Positions 34,445 to 49,400 of a stretch of 64,000 nucleotides of DNA are shown piece by piece. Position 1 is the stretch's first letter. Every line of letters begins with the position of its first letter. The translations under genes were made by a program, and so were the position numbers. The notes under the pieces were generated by a model, which saw only the letters and a program-made list of their open reading frames with translations, was not told where the DNA came from and ran no database searches. The DNA comes from Brachionus plicatilis (Eukaryota; Rotifera; Eurotatoria; Ploima; Brachionidae): contig QEOQ01000688.1 in the NCBI GenBank assembly GCA_010279815.1, positions 920,525 through 984,524 on the forward strand, written 5' to 3'.

Positions 34445-37400
34445 CTTAAAAAAATTTAATTTTTTATTTTTTTAATATGATAGGCATTTTTTTTTAAAGA
34501 GTAAAAAAAAGTATTTTTTCAAATTACTATTTTTTTTAAGAAAATTTACATTAATTTACGTAGATTTGCTTTTTTCATTATATCTATTTGCAAATTATAA
34601 AAAATTAATTTTTAATGTTTTTTAAATTCTTACAAATTTGAAAAAATTAGGCCATTTTTAGTTTTACGGTAAAATTGAAAATTTTAAGTAGGTTTTCGTC
34701 AATTTACGTAAAATTACGCAAATTTACCAAAAAGACTCTTATCGTAGCCGTAGTGTTAATAAATTTAATTTTATTAAAATTAACATTTTTTTTAAAACTA
34801 AAATGATAAAAAAAATTTTCTATTTTTTAAGAGTAAAAAAAAGTGTATTTTCAAATTAATTTTTTTGAAAATTTACGTTATTCTACGTAAATTACTTTTT
34901 TCATTATATCTACTTGCAAATTATAAAAAATTAATTTTTCATGTTTTTTACCAAAACTTTCACGTTTTTGAATAAATCATAGCCCTTTTTAGTTTTACGG
35001 AAAAATTATTTATTTTATGTATATTCGTCAATTTATTCTAAAAAAGCTTATCGTAGCAGTACTGAAAATAAATATGCTTTTATTAAAATTAATTTTTTTT
35101 AATAAAATTAAAATGTTCTTTTTTAAAATGAAAAAAAAAAATTATTATTCTTAAGAGTAAAAAAAAAGTAACGAAATTATCCGAATTATTGACATATCTT
35201 TTAAATTTACTCTATTCTCATGTTATTCAAAATCGAGCACTGTTTTTTAAAAAAATAAAATTTTTTTATTAATGACATGTAATTAAATATAAACAAATTT
35301 TAAAATTGTTAACAACGGTTTAAGTTTTATGATATTCTTTTAAAAAAGAAAATTTAATTATGTTTTAAATCCTAATGTCTATAAAACCGGATGTATTTTT
35401 TAACAAAAGTCAACCTATTCCTTTTCTAAGACATGTCCTATAAAATGAACATTTCTCTTTTTAAATCAGTGTTCATTTTTTAGTGACATGTCACTAAATT
35501 CGAATAATTACGTTTTATTTTCAAATTGCTTTTTTTTTACGTAAATTTACGTAAATTTGCTTTTATTATTAAATCTACTTATAATTAGTAAAAAATTTAT
35601 TTTTCATGTTATTTTACCAAGATTAACACAAAATTTTGGAATATTGGGTCTTTTTAGTTGAACGGAAAAATCAATAATTTTACGTAGATTTACGTCAATT
35701 TACGTAAAATTACGCAAATCTACCAAAAAAGACACTTATTGTAGCAGTAGTATGATTAAAAATACTTTAAAAAAATTTTTTTTTTTTTAACTTACGTTCA
35801 ACATTTAGAAAAACATTGTATTCACGTTCACCGTATGAGTTAATGGCTTTAACAATAAATTCTCCCTTGTCGTCCAAAGTGCAGCGTCTGACCTCGAGGG
35901 CATACGAATTTCTGTTGTATCTCTTCCAGTATTTAGTCGAGGTTTTGATTTCTTGTCCACTTTGGTACCATGAAACAACAGGAGGAGATGAGGCCAAAAT
36001 GATGCAGTTGAATGTTGCGCTCTGGCCTTCCTGGACTTGTTGGTTTCTTGGCTTGATAACAAAGCGTGGCGTGGCATCACGTCTGTCAAAGTAAGAGTTG
36101 TATATTTTATATTCCTTTGGACGCAATTTTCTGAGCGAACTGAAATTGGCAATGCGACCCAATGCCGGGTTTGGCTCGGGCCATGACGAGTATTTGTCCT
36201 TGATCTTTGATCGAATGCTGTCGTATTTAGACGAAGGTATTTGCAGATCACTGAGGGTGTCGTCCATCAGCCATGGATGCTCGAGTGCTTCGTACACATT
36301 CAATCTACCGGCTTTATTTTTTACCAGCAGTTTGCGAATAAAATCTGTTCCATTTTCGGATATTCCGCCAAAAGCGTCCGACGGAAATTTTATTTCACAT
36401 CGTTTTATATTTTCAGCTGTTTGCTCATCATCAGCTCCGCCAAACGGAGACAAACCGCTCAAACTAATTAAATTTTTTTTAAAATTTTTCTTTAAAATTA
36501 ATAAATTTTTTAAGAAATTAAAAAAAATTTTTTTTAAATTTTTTGGTTTAAATTTATAAACTTTTTAAAAAAAATTTTTATTGAATTTTTTTTTTAAATT
36601 TCAAAATTCTTACATGACGTAGGTGAGCACACCGACAGCCCACATGTCAGTTGAGAATCCAACAGAGTCGTGTTCAACAATTTCCGGGGCGGCAAATTCA
36701 ACAGTTCCCGAAGATATTTTCACAATCTCGTCAGGGTCTAGTTTACAAGCAAGACCAAAATCGACCAATTTGACACTCGGACTATTCTTGGTCTCGAATA
36801 TAATGTTTTCAGGCTTTATATCCAAATGAACAATGTTGTTATCATGCATGTGCTGTAGACCCTCTAGTATCTGTCGAATGTATTTTTTGGCCTCAGGCTC
36901 TGTCATTTTGTAGTTTGGATCAGCAATTTTTTCAAACAATTCACCACCGGACAAGCTTTTTTTTGATATTTAAAAATAAAATTTTTTTTTTTTTTTATTT
37001 AAAAAATTTTACAATTCAGTGATCAAGACCATTTCGTCTCCTTCATCGAAAATGTCGTGAAGGTTCAAAAGTTTTGGATGTATTAAATGATTCATTATTT
37101 CGCATTCTTTTCTGACTGTGGACTTTTCCACATTGCTTGGTGTAAGTATAAATTTGGCAGCAAATGATCGGCCGCTTTTTTTCTCAACAGCTCTGTGAAC
37201 AACACCGAATGCGCCACTGCCGATTTCTTCGAATATGTCATAGTAGTCGTATACACTGCCGACTCTAAAATCGGCTGGTTCTGGTTGACCCTTGCTCCAC
37301 AAATCGTGAACTTAAAATTTTTGAAAATATTAAATAAATTTTAATTTTTTAATTTTTTTTATATTCAAAGCTTTCCAAATTATTAATTTAACTCTTTACA

Positions 37401-40400
37401 TTATATCTCTTAATATTAAAATTAATTTAAAAACATCAATTTTAATAATCTTTATGAATTATAGATTAAAGAAATTCTATTATTTAGGTGCCTTTTTTTA
37501 CTTAAAAAAATTTGTCTCAAATAGCTTTTAATTAATAAAATTAAAACAGTGATTTATGAATTCATAGAAAATTAATGAAATTAAACAAAGCTCATTAGAT
37601 TAAATTTTGTTTGAAAAATATCTTTTATAAATAGAATTTTTTTTCTTAGAAATTGTGAAGCAATTATTAATAGAAAAATATTTAGAAAAAAACAAAATTA
37701 ATAAAATTGTTTTCTGGACATTTACGTTTTATTAACTCTTGAAGTTATTTTTATTTTCAATTTAAAATTTTTTTTAAATATTTTATCTTTGAAAAATGTC
37801 TAAGATAAATTTTCTATGAAACATTTTTCTATTTTTTATACCTTTAAAAAAATTCTATAAAATGAACATTCGCTTAAATTGAATTGAAAAATTTGCACTT
37901 TTTTTCCATATTTTAGAAAGCCTTTTTTTAAATTCTGAAATTAATAATCAATATTATTGAAAAAATATTTTTATGCTGATATTTGGTGCAAAAAAATAAA
38001 AATAAAAGAAAAAATTTTCTAAAAAACTAAAAAAAAAAATAAAAAATTTTCTAAAAAACTAAAAAATAAATAAAAAATTTTCTAAAAAACTAAAAAATAA
38101 ATAAAAAATTTTTTTTTTTATTTTTATTTTTTTGCACCAAATATCAGCATAAAAATAGTTTTTCAATAATATTGATTATTAAGCATAGATTTACTCAAAT
38201 GAATTATACTGCATTTAAATTCAATTAATCTTATTATTTTGATTAATGTTAAAAAAAAAATAAAAAAAATAAATTAATTTATATAAAATATTACTTAGCT
38301 AGACATTATTTAGATTAAATTAAAAATAAAATTTAGTTGTTTGTCCAGATTTTAAAATTCTTAAAAATTTGATTGAAGAAAGAATGATAAATCTAAACCA
38401 AAATTATTTATTATTAATATTACAAAAGCCCTAATTAAATTTTGCATTCCAAAACCTTTTAAAAACACAGTAAACCTACCGCATTTGTCATAGTCAGAAG
38501 GCGCGAATCCATCTCTGCCACGTCTTCGCTTTCCAGTCTCATCTTCATACCACTTCTTGCCTCTCAATCTATTTTCTGGCGCCGGTGTAGTAATCACAGA
38601 AGTAGGTTCACATGGCGCCGATCTGCCTTGCATATTTTGCGCAATAACTCTGTACTGGTATTTGTGCATTGAGCGAACAGTTTCATCAGTAAAATGAGTT
38701 CGCTTAGTCATTGAACACCTAGTCCAAAGCTCACTAACTGGTTTGACATTTTGCTCGCTTTCATTCAGCTTGACTGTGTACGAATAATCAAGTCTTTCAA
38801 CAATGTAGTTTGTGATGGCACTGCCGCGATCATTCTCTGGCGCCTTCCAAGAAATTGAGATGCTTTCATCATGAACACTCTCCACAACCAAAAACCTAGG
38901 CGGCTCAGGCACATCAGCAATCACAATCTTAATCTCAACAGTGTCCGAGCCGAGTGCATTGGACAACTTGAGTCTATAGTCTCCCGATTGATTGTGCGAT
39001 GGCTTGTTCATCTTCAGAGTCACATAATGGTTGGATATTTCACACGAGTAGCCAGCAGAGTCCTTGATCTCTTCGTTGTTTTTGTACCATGTTGCAGTTG
39101 GCTGAGGATTGCCAGTGTATGGTATTTTGATGGTCACTTGTTCATCTTTTTCAAACATCACTGTTGATTTGTACCTCTCAGGCAGCTTGATCTTGGGCGC
39201 AGCTTTGACAGTCAAGTTGGCTCGGCACATGCGCGAACCTCCTTTGTTCTTGGCCTTAACACTGTACTCGTCCTCGTCATCTAGGGTCACACTATGGATG
39301 GCCAAAATGTACTTGTCCTCTTCATGGCTGATCTTGTACTTGCTGCTGTCGAACAATTCTTTAGTTCCGCGATAGAAAGAAACACTGGGAGCGGGAGTGC
39401 CGCTTATTTGGCATTCGAAATAGGCCGTCTTTCCCTCGGCAGCATCAGTGTCGCTCATTTTGGCAGTGAATTCCGGCGACTGGGCCGCATGAGGATCCTT
39501 GATGTGCACCAGCTTGCTGCCAAGAGACGGCTCACTCAGACCGGCCTCGTTCTCAGCAAAAACTCTGAACTCATAGGACTTGTCTTCGATCAAATTGGGA
39601 ATATTGCATGAAGTGGTCTGGATGGCGCTCAAATTGCACTTGATCCATTTTTCCGATTGCTTTTCTTTTTTTTCCACCCAGTAGCCGGTGATGGCACCGC
39701 CATTATCTGCCGGCTTGCTCCAGCTCAAAGTGACAAAATCGTTTCCGATTTCGTTGACTTGTGGCTCGCCAGGAGCTTGGGGCACACCGAACGGCAGTTT
39801 GATGACAAAACTTTGACTGGTTACCAAAGGCTTGCTGGCGCCGTTCTGGTTCACGGCCATCACTCTAAACTCGTACTCACTATTCTCGTTCAGGCCTTGG
39901 ATGGTGACAAATGTGTCCTTGCATTGGTCAGTGTACGGCAGCCAATTGTCCTTGCCTTTTGAACAGTCTCTCTTCTCGATCAAATAGCCGGTGACTCTAT
40001 TGCCGCCATCGTCCAATGGCGCTTTCCACAATAGAGTGCAGCTAGTCTTGGCTATATCGGTAACTTCTAAGGGTCCTTGGGGCTCTCCTGGCGGAGCTTT
40101 TACTTTGACTTTAAATGGCACGGTGACAGTGCCAGAGTCGTTTGAAATAGCTATTTCATACTGACCAGTGTGGTCGCGTTGGGTCAACGGGATCGTGAAT
40201 GTGACAGTTCCGTCTAATTCACTTATTTTGTATTGATCTCCCGAGTCCCCGGTCTTTATTTCCTCGTCATCTTTTTTCAAAGCCAAGCTAAATGGTCCTT
40301 TGCCCACCACTGGTATCTTGACCTTTAGGGTCTCATCTATTCCCACTGTTTGATCGCCTGGCTCTTTTTCAATCTTGGGAATAGCTTAATAACAACAAAA

Positions 40401-43400
40401 ATTAATCACTTTAGAAAAGACACAATTTTTTTTTGGACTTGAGAAAAAAAAACATATGATTATAAAAATCGAATAGAGAAAAAATATAAATTTAAAAAAA
40501 AAAAAAATTTAATATTTAAAATAAGGTGAAAATTAGAGAATTTAGCAAGCTAATGAACCCTTATAAGATATTTATTGCCTTTTTATATGACGCAGACTTA
40601 GGTAATAATGGTAATATTATTTTAACTTATTTTTATGACAGTCTTTATCAGATAATGAATACTTTTGATTATTTATGTTTACATTTAATCGGTATTCTGA
40701 AATTTAAATTCAATTTGAACAAAAATTCTTCATTTTTTGATGAATACAAATTAAAGTTATTAAATTAATATACTTAAAATATGCTATAACAAATACTTAA
40801 AATAAAATCATTATTTTCTTCTTTTTTTAGAAAATTAAATCAATAATTAATTTATATCTCAGTCAATCAATTCAAGAATCGCTACGATGCTTTTAAAACC
40901 GGCCACCAAGTTTTTACTACATGATAATGTTATTTATATTTCTTTTTAATTTCTTTATTATAAACCCCTTTCAGTTTATTCTAATTTTTTGACTTATTAT
41001 TTGTATATTGTATTGTATATCAAAGTTATCTATAATGTCTATTAGACAACATAATCTTATCAGTTTCTCTTATTTCTGTAATTTTCCTACCATAGGCGAT
41101 CTCCTAGTAGACCGCCCCCGCAAGCTTGCTTGCTGTAGCTTAATATAATTATTATTATCCAATTGATATTTTATTTTTTGTCTTATTAAAGGTTTTGTGA
41201 AATTCAGTACAAAACTGTTTATAAAAATTTCCGCTTATAATAAACTAAAGCTAAAGGGACAAAAACTTTTTCTATACCTTAAGTGCTTATTTTTTTGCAT
41301 TTAAGAAATTCTTATAAAAAAATTTATCGCATATAATAAATTGTTATTAAAAAAAATTATAAAATATTTTTCATGTTAAACTTGTTGTTTAAAAGAAAGT
41401 TGAGCTTTTTAAAAATGACATATCAAATAATCAGAGGACTGCTTTTAGTTTAGAAAAAAAATTAAATTCTTAATTGCCTAGATTAAGTTCTAAATAAAAA
41501 AACAGTTTATCAAAACTTCCCTATTCATCCTTTAACAATTTCTTAATCAAAAAAAAATTTTTTTCTAGTACAAATTCAGTTTTTTCTGTATTTAATTTAT
41601 TTAATATTTTTTTCTCTATATTTATGTTTTTTTCTCTTTTTATATGTTTCGTTCTATCTGTATCACTTATTTTTTATGCTTACCTATTACTTTAATGAAA
41701 GCCTCTGAGGTCTCTTTGCCCAAGGGGTTCGATATAACACATGAGACTAGTTGGTTATTTTCAGCATCACCTAATTGCTTAATGGTTAGGATAGAAGAGA
41801 ATTGTTCAGTGATTATTTGGTATCTATTTGTCTCGGACAATTCGATGCCATTTTTGATCCATTTTACTTCTGGATTTGGCTTGCCCTCAAATTCCACTCG
41901 GTACGACACTTGTCCTCCGATTGAGCCTTCGGCATCGACTAGTTTTTTGATGAATTCTGGCTTGGTGCCGTCTGGAAACTCGGTGATTCTCACTCGACCT
42001 GTAGTGCTGCTTGGCTCAGACTCACCAGCTTTGTTAACTGCTCGCACTCTAAACTCATAATCAGCATTGTCAATCAAATCAGAAACAACACAATTGGAAT
42101 CAGCAACCAGGTAAGAATGTGCCCGCGACCAATAGTCGCTGCCCAGTTGTTTTTTTTCAATGATGTATCCGTTTATTTTACTTCCACCATCATTTAATGG
42201 AGCAGACCATGCCAACTCGGCGGTCTTCTTTCCAACTTTGACAACTGATGGTGCACCAGGAGAGTCTGGCTTGACAAAATCTGGTTTGAGTACAACGGTG
42301 AGCTCTTGTTTGCTTGGTTGTGACCAGCCGACCAGATTTTTGGCTTTCACTCTAAAATTGTAGCCAACTCCTGGTCGCAGATTTTCCACTGTGAATGATG
42401 ATCCTCTAATAAGTGAATCGTTAACTGGAAACCAGTCGTCCGAACCGCACTCGTTCATTTCTATGTTGTAGCCAGTTACTTTGGCTCCTCCGTCTTGGTT
42501 CGGAGGTTCCCATGATAGAACAGCGGTCTCTGACGACTGGTTAGCCAATCTTAGCTCTTTAGGTGCCTCGGGTACAGCTAAAATTATATTTAAATTTATT
42601 TTTGATTATTTTTCTATGGCTTATATTATTTGCAGGAGGAATATTTTTTGGAAAGAAATTTTTAATTAATACTACAAAAAAGTAGACATGGAAAATTGGT
42701 ATTTTCAGTGGTCAATACTGGAAGATGAGTTCAAAAATTCAGCTCACAAATAATTCAAAGAAAATTCGAAATGAAAAATTATTATTTTTTAAATATTCTG
42801 ATTTTTGACTGAAAAGGAATTCAAGTTTAATTGTATAGAATTTTTCTTGATATAAATTAAATAATTTTTTAAAAATTTGAATACAAAACTCTTAAATCTA
42901 TAAATTATAAAATAAAAAATCTCAGTATCGAACTTTGATGCAAGAATCTTTGGAAGTTAAAAAATGCATTTACTAAAATTTACTGTTCCTTAAACAATTT
43001 TTTTAAATAATTTTTAATCTATAATTTTTGAAAATTAATTTTGCTACGAAATAATTAAATTAATAATTTTTCTTAGAAAATAATCCATAAAAATTTTTTA
43101 TGAATTTTTTTTTTAAATTTTTAATGAATCCTGCTTGGACTATAAACTCAAAAAAAAAAAATTTAGACCAAAATGACCACAAAAAACTGAAAATTTTCAT
43201 TTCATTTTTTAAAATTAATTATAGTGTTCTTCTCATTGTCTACCAGCAAAAATTTAAGCCTTCATTTTGATCACAAAATTTACAGAACGGATTTTTAGGT
43301 ACGACTGGAATTTCGGTTTCCAACGGTACCGAAACGCCTTGTTCATTCTCTGCAGAAACTCTAAATTTGTAAGGACGGCCTTCTTCTAGACCAATTACTT

Positions 43401-46400
43401 CATATTGGGGTGCTCTACAAAACGAGCTCACTTTTTGCCACTCGTTTTTCTTCACATCAAACTTTTCAACTACATAATTTGTGATGGGAATTCCGCCAGT
43501 TTCTTTAGGTGGCTTCCATGACAAAGTAACACTGTCAGTTTTAACATCCGACACTTCCAAAGGACCTTCAGGAGCTTCTGGCTTGTCAATTACAGTTACT
43601 TTAACAGTTATCTTTTCTTGTCCAAATTCATTTTTCAATGTGCAGTTATACACACCAGAATCTTTCAGTGTAGCACTTTCAGTAATCAATTCAGCGTCTT
43701 CTTGGTTAGCTTTGAATTTTGTTCTTTCGTTTTCTTTCAAATCTTCGCCGACTTTTGACCAAATAGCTTGAGGTCTTGGCGAGCCTTTGAAGGGAATAGT
43801 TATTTTCAATGTTTCTCCTGCTTTGACGACCAAATCTTTGTTGCCGTTGAGGAATCCAAGTGCTTTTGGAGCACAATCGGGAGCTCTGGCCTCGATCGGA
43901 GCCTCGGTTGTCGACCATTTACCAGTGCCAGCTTTGTTTGTGGCAGCTACTCTAAATTCGTATTCTTTGCCATTTTGAAGACCTTTAACAGTGTATTTGT
44001 TATCATTGACTCTTTCGCTCACTGGTTGCCATTTGTCGCTTCCTTTCTCTCTTTTTTCAATGGCATATCCAGTGACTGGAGTGCCGCCGTCACTTCTTGG
44101 CTTAGTCCAGGCCAAAGTGATTGAATTCTCGGTGTGATCCTGGCAAGATGGAGTACCTGTTACTCCAGGGGGGTCTAAAAAAATAATTTATTTTAAAGAA
44201 ATTAAAAATGAGTATAACATAATAATTAATATTTAGCATCAGAAAAATTAAAAAGGATATTAAAAAATTTAAATAATTCTACAATTAAATTCAATGAAAG
44301 TAATAAAATTTAAATGCTACCAAAAATGACGATTTTTGTTTAAATATCGACTTTTTTGAAAATTTTTTAAATGAAAATTTAAATTAAAGTGATAAGGTGA
44401 TAAAGATAATCATAAAGAAATTTAACAATTTTGTTTTATAATTTTTTGATTGTGTTTTAACATCCTTAATGAATTTTTAATTTTAAGATATTTTTGTCAT
44501 ACACTCATTTTAATTATTTAAATAGATAACTACTGCATTGTGAATTTTGGTACAAAAAACAAAAACAAACTATTCCAAATCTCAGGTTATGAAGGCCAAA
44601 ACATGTTCTGTAAATTGTAGAAACTAGCATATCCTGATTCTGCAAAATTCTGCAATAAATCTGCAAAATTCAGAAAACTGTAAATTTGAGATATTTTATT
44701 ATTTTAAAAATCCAAATCAACTTTAAGTGGTGGTACAGAGGATGTATCGGTTGCTACAATTTACAGAGCATGTTTTGGTCCGTCAGAACCTAAGCTTTGT
44801 CATTTTTAATATTTTGTCTTTGTTTTTTGTACCAAAATTTACAATACCATAACTACTTAATTAAATTTATTTATTTAATAAAAAATTTAGGGGGTGACCC
44901 CAGGGCACGTCTGAATGGTTCAAGACCTTCGTTTGAGCCCGCATTAAAAAGGAAAAATTGATATAAATTTAGATGATCGAATAAAATTGGAAAAAAATAA
45001 AAACATGAAAAAAGTGATTACATTAGTTAAAAGCGAATTAATTATATTATATTTAATGCTCATTAAATTTTTTGATCACTCAACTTATTTTTTAAATACC
45101 TAAATTAAATTTTTGCTAAATACCCAATTTTAATTGATTAATATCCAACTAATTCCTGGGCAAAATACTTACTGAAAGGCCATTTAGCTGTGACTGGTTC
45201 AGCCAAAATCAATGGTTCAGACAAACCGTGCAAATTTTCTGCCGTAACTCTAAATTCATATTCTTTGCCTTCCTCTAATCCACGCACTGGACAGCTGTTC
45301 TCCAAACAATGCGGTGCCACTTTAAGCCATCTAAATATACGAGTTAGTCAAGCAAAATAAAATTTTATTTTCCAATTTTTTACTTGTCAGTGCCAACTTC
45401 TTTTTTCTCCACAATATAGTTGATAATCTCATTTCCGCCATCGTCAGCTGGTGGCTTCCATGCAAGAGTACAAGATTCGGCATCCAAATTAAGTACTTCC
45501 AATGGACCAGTCGGCTTATCCGGATGATCTTAACAAAAAAAAAAAATAAAATCTCTTCAATTTGCCAAAAAAAATTCAAATTACCCAAGACATTAACTTT
45601 CAAAGTAATTGATCCAGCGCCCTCTCTGTTCCTCAGCGTCAATCTGTACAAGCCAGCGTCTTTTCGCTTAGCTTTATGATTGACAAAGCTAGCCACATTT
45701 TCCAATGTTTGAATGTCAACTCTGTCAGCTTCGACTTGAACTTCATTGTCATTGATTGTCCAGTCGGCAGTCGGCAATGGATGAGCCTTGAAAGGCACAT
45801 GTATCTCATAGTTTTGGCCAGATTTTACCACAATGTCTTTCATGTGTGTTATCTCAAAAGTTGGCTTTTGAGGCTGGTCTTGTATCTTGATGACATCAGT
45901 TGGCTTGCTCGGATTGCTTAGACCAGCAGCGTTCTTGGCGCGCACTCTAAATTGACATTCTTCATTTTCTTTAACTTCTTTGAGAACAACATGATTGTCC
46001 TTTGGCGGAATTTCCAACACTTCTTCCCAATCACCATCAGGTGTTTTTTTCTCTATTACAATAGCAGTAATCTTTGATCCGCCATCATCCAGGGGTTTTT
46101 TCCACGACAAGGCAACCGAGTCTTTGGTGATGCTGTCCACTTTTGGCTGATCCATTTGGGCAGCAGGTGTTATGGGTGTCTCTGCCTTTTGGGCCTTAGA
46201 CGGCTTGGATGGAACACCAGCTCCGGCATCATTTACTCCTTTGACTCTAAATTCATAAGTGTTTCCCTCGTTCACATTGGTGCATGTGTATTCTGGCAAT
46301 TTGACCGGAAAGCTGTTGCATTGAATCCATTCATCGGAGTTTTGCTCTTTCATTTCGACTATGTATCCGCTGATCGGGTTGCCGCCATCTTTTTCCGGAA

Positions 46401-49400
46401 CTTTCCACTTCAATCGAATAAAATTGAAGTTGAAGTCGGCAATTTCTGGCTGCGATGGCGGACTTGGTGGATCATAGGGCGGCTTGACTACAATGTGTCT
46501 GCTCGTTTCCAATGGTTCACCTTCGCCATGAATATTCTCAGCTTTCACTCTGAACTTGAACGATTTTCCCTCATCCAAGTGTTTGACAGTAGCCTTTGGT
46601 TGAATGTAAATGCCTGGACATTTTTCCCACACATCGCTTCCTTCAGCGCACTTCTCGATCACATAGCCAGAGAGCTCAGAGCCTCCGTCGTCTTTGGGCG
46701 GCTTCCATTGAAGAGTGATCGATGACTTGGTTGAATCGATGCATTCCAATGGACCCTCGCACTGGCCAGGCTTGTCCAAAACCACAATCTTTACCGGCAA
46801 GACATCATCTCCTTCGGAGTTCTTCAGCTTGACTTCATAATTTCCGGTGTCGCTTCGCTGAGCCTTGGGCTTGTAGAATTTGGTCATTTTTTCATCAGTG
46901 GAGAGAGCAACTCCATTTTGATTGTTGTGTAGCGGTGTGTTGGCGCCATCTTTAAACCAAGACACCTCTGGTACTGGAGCACCAACAATAGGCAATTCAA
47001 TGTCAATTGGCTCTCCAGCTTTGATGCGCAATTCTTTGGCCTGACCGAACAAACTGCTTCGGTCAAATTTAGGCTTTTCTTTTTCCGGTTTGGCCGGCAG
47101 GACTAGAGGAGTTGTGCTTGGTTCACCTTCTCCGCCCTCATTCACGGCCGACACTCTGTACTCGTATTCTTTGCCAGACAAAACTTTGTCATCATAAAAT
47201 GAAGTATCCTTATTCAAATCTTTGTTTATTCTGTTCCATTTTTTGCCGCCTTTTTCTTTTCTCTCAATTATGTAGCCCTTGATCGGAGCACCACCGTCAT
47301 TCGATGGTTTCTTCCAGCCGATTTCAATGTGGTTATATGAGCGAGACAAACATTCCAATTTTCCTGGCGGGCCTGGAGGATCGAATGGATTTTTGGCCAA
47401 TGTACTCTCTCCAGTCTCCAATGGTTCAGATTGACCATTTTGATTTTCAGCAATCACTCTGAAGTCGTACTCATGGCCTTCTTTTAGCTTTGGTACAGTA
47501 AATGAATTGCCTTGGACAAAATCGCTCACTCTTTCCCATTTGTCGGTTTTTCTGTCTCTTTTCTCGACAATGTAAGAGCCGATTTCTTTGCCACCGTCAT
47601 CATCAGGTTTTTTCCAGGAAATAGTTGCGCTATCTCTTTATTTTTTGTTATTAATTAATACAAAAAGCATATTGAAAAATTTATTTAAAAAAAAATATTA
47701 CTTCTTAACATCTTTTACTTCAATGGGACCATTTGGTCGGCTTGGAGCAGCTTTGGATAAAATAATTAGTTTAAAATGTTGTGGATTTATTTGAAATTTT
47801 CTTACACAAAATGCACACTTCAATCGAAGCGCTATCACTGCCCACGCTATTCGTTAGCTTAATGGTATATTTTCCAGTGTCAGATCGCTTTGAGTTGGTC
47901 AAAACAAGCTTAGTGGTCTTTGCACCCAAGCTTATTGTTGTTCTTTCATTGTTTGAAATTTCTTTTTCCTCAACGGACCAAACTCCAGTTGGTTCAGGTT
48001 CTGCCATGAAATTAACATCAATATTGACTGGTTGGCCTGCCTTGACCGTCACTGGTTTTAGACTCATCTTGTCAATTCTTGGCGCAACTTGAATAAAAAA
48101 TTTAATTTATTTTCATATTTTTTTGTTGGTTTAAGTGAGTTCAATTTACCAAATCTTGGCTTGGCAATTTGTGATCTGCTCACTTCGCTTGGTTCACTCG
48201 GGCCAGCTTTGTTTATAGCCATCACTCTAAATTCATATTCTTTTCCTTGTGATAGTCCAGTGACAGCTGCTTTGGTTGTTGGAAAGTTGCATTCAGCAGC
48301 TTTGACCCACGGAGTTTTCAAGCCTTTTTCACGTTTTTCTATCAGGTATTTTTCGATTGGAGCACCGCCATCATTTTCAGGCGCTTTCCATTCCAATTCA
48401 ATTCGATCCTGGTTAATAAAAAAAATGTCAAAAAATTTTTCTTTGATTAGTTTAAAATTATTTTACAGCATCCCAATCCAATATTTCGATTGAGCCCGGA
48501 GCAGATGGTTCATCATATGGATTTTTAGCAACTGTACCACTTTCGGTCTCCAAATTAGGACTTTCTCCTTCTTTGTTGACCGCACGAACTCTAAATTTGT
48601 ATTCTTTTTTAGCGGACAGTCTTGGTACTTTGACTTGATTGACCACTCCAGGGACACTTTCAGCAGGAGTCCATTCACCTCTGGCAACGTCCATTTTCTC
48701 AATCACATATTTCTCAATTGGAGCACCACCATCGTCTTTGGGTGGCTGCCATGACAGTACAACTGTCTCTTTGGTTACATCGCTCACTTTCAATGGTCCC
48801 ACTGGAGCACCTGGTTTATCAATAACATCCAATTCAATTGGTATCACAACTTCTCCTTTGTTATTCTTCAAAACTAGTTCATATTTGCCACTGTCACCTC
48901 GCTGCACTTTGTCCAACTTCAAATTGGCCTTTTTGTCATCATTTTTTTGCAAGCCGCGTTTTGAATCAAGTGGCTGGCCATTCTTTCTCCACGAAGCAAG
49001 CGGTATGGGAAAAGCTAAAATTTTAAAATTATATTAATACATTTATTAAAATTAGAGAATGACTACGAAAAGATATTTTATCTTTATGTAGCTAAGTCTT
49101 AGAATAGATAATTATCTTTATTAAGATATAAAATAAATTCAGATAATTTATCTTCTTTAAGAATAAACTATGAACAGATACTTTGATAATTCTTGGCTTA
49201 ATATTGAAAGATTCTTAAAGGTTCAATTACCTTTAATTTACTCCATTAATCATTTAATTAATTAAAAGTTAATCATTAAGTAATCTTAAAATATGGATTT
49301 TGTGAATATCAAATACAAATTGAACAAAAATTCTTCATTTTTTAATAAATTCAAATTAAATTTAATAAAAAATATTAGAAAAAATACTGCAACATAGTGC

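Larger units (their letters stand above)
38480..49014 (-). other. twitchin Fn3/Ig repeat array
   Basis: Exons 49014-48467, 48408-48150, 48087-47806, 47750-47702, 47635-45585, 45528-45384, 45330-45173, 44174-43284, 42577-41684 and 40384-38480. Domain order: end of Ig13, Fn1, Fn2, Ig14, Fn3, Fn4, Ig15, Fn5, Fn6, Fn7, Ig16, Fn8, Fn9, Ig17, Fn10, Fn11, Fn12, Ig18, Ig19, Fn13, Fn14, Ig20, Ig21, Fn15. Each Fn3 has the LSW.PP..DGG, Y.IEK and YEFRV.A.N.AG signatures. The super-repeat is mostly Fn3-Fn3-Ig with two Fn3 triplets and two Ig doublets. After Fn15 comes the basic pre-kinase linker KKWYEDETGKRRRGRDG, as in other twitchins. Confidence 0.9.

Noticed and set aside
44885..44945. GGGGTGACCCC hairpin followed by GGTTCAAGACC, considered as a tRNA-derived SINE
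   Set aside because: A B-box-like stretch alone is not enough; no A box or cloverleaf could be built. The TTTGAGCCCGC motif recurs near 25530 but without a longer match.
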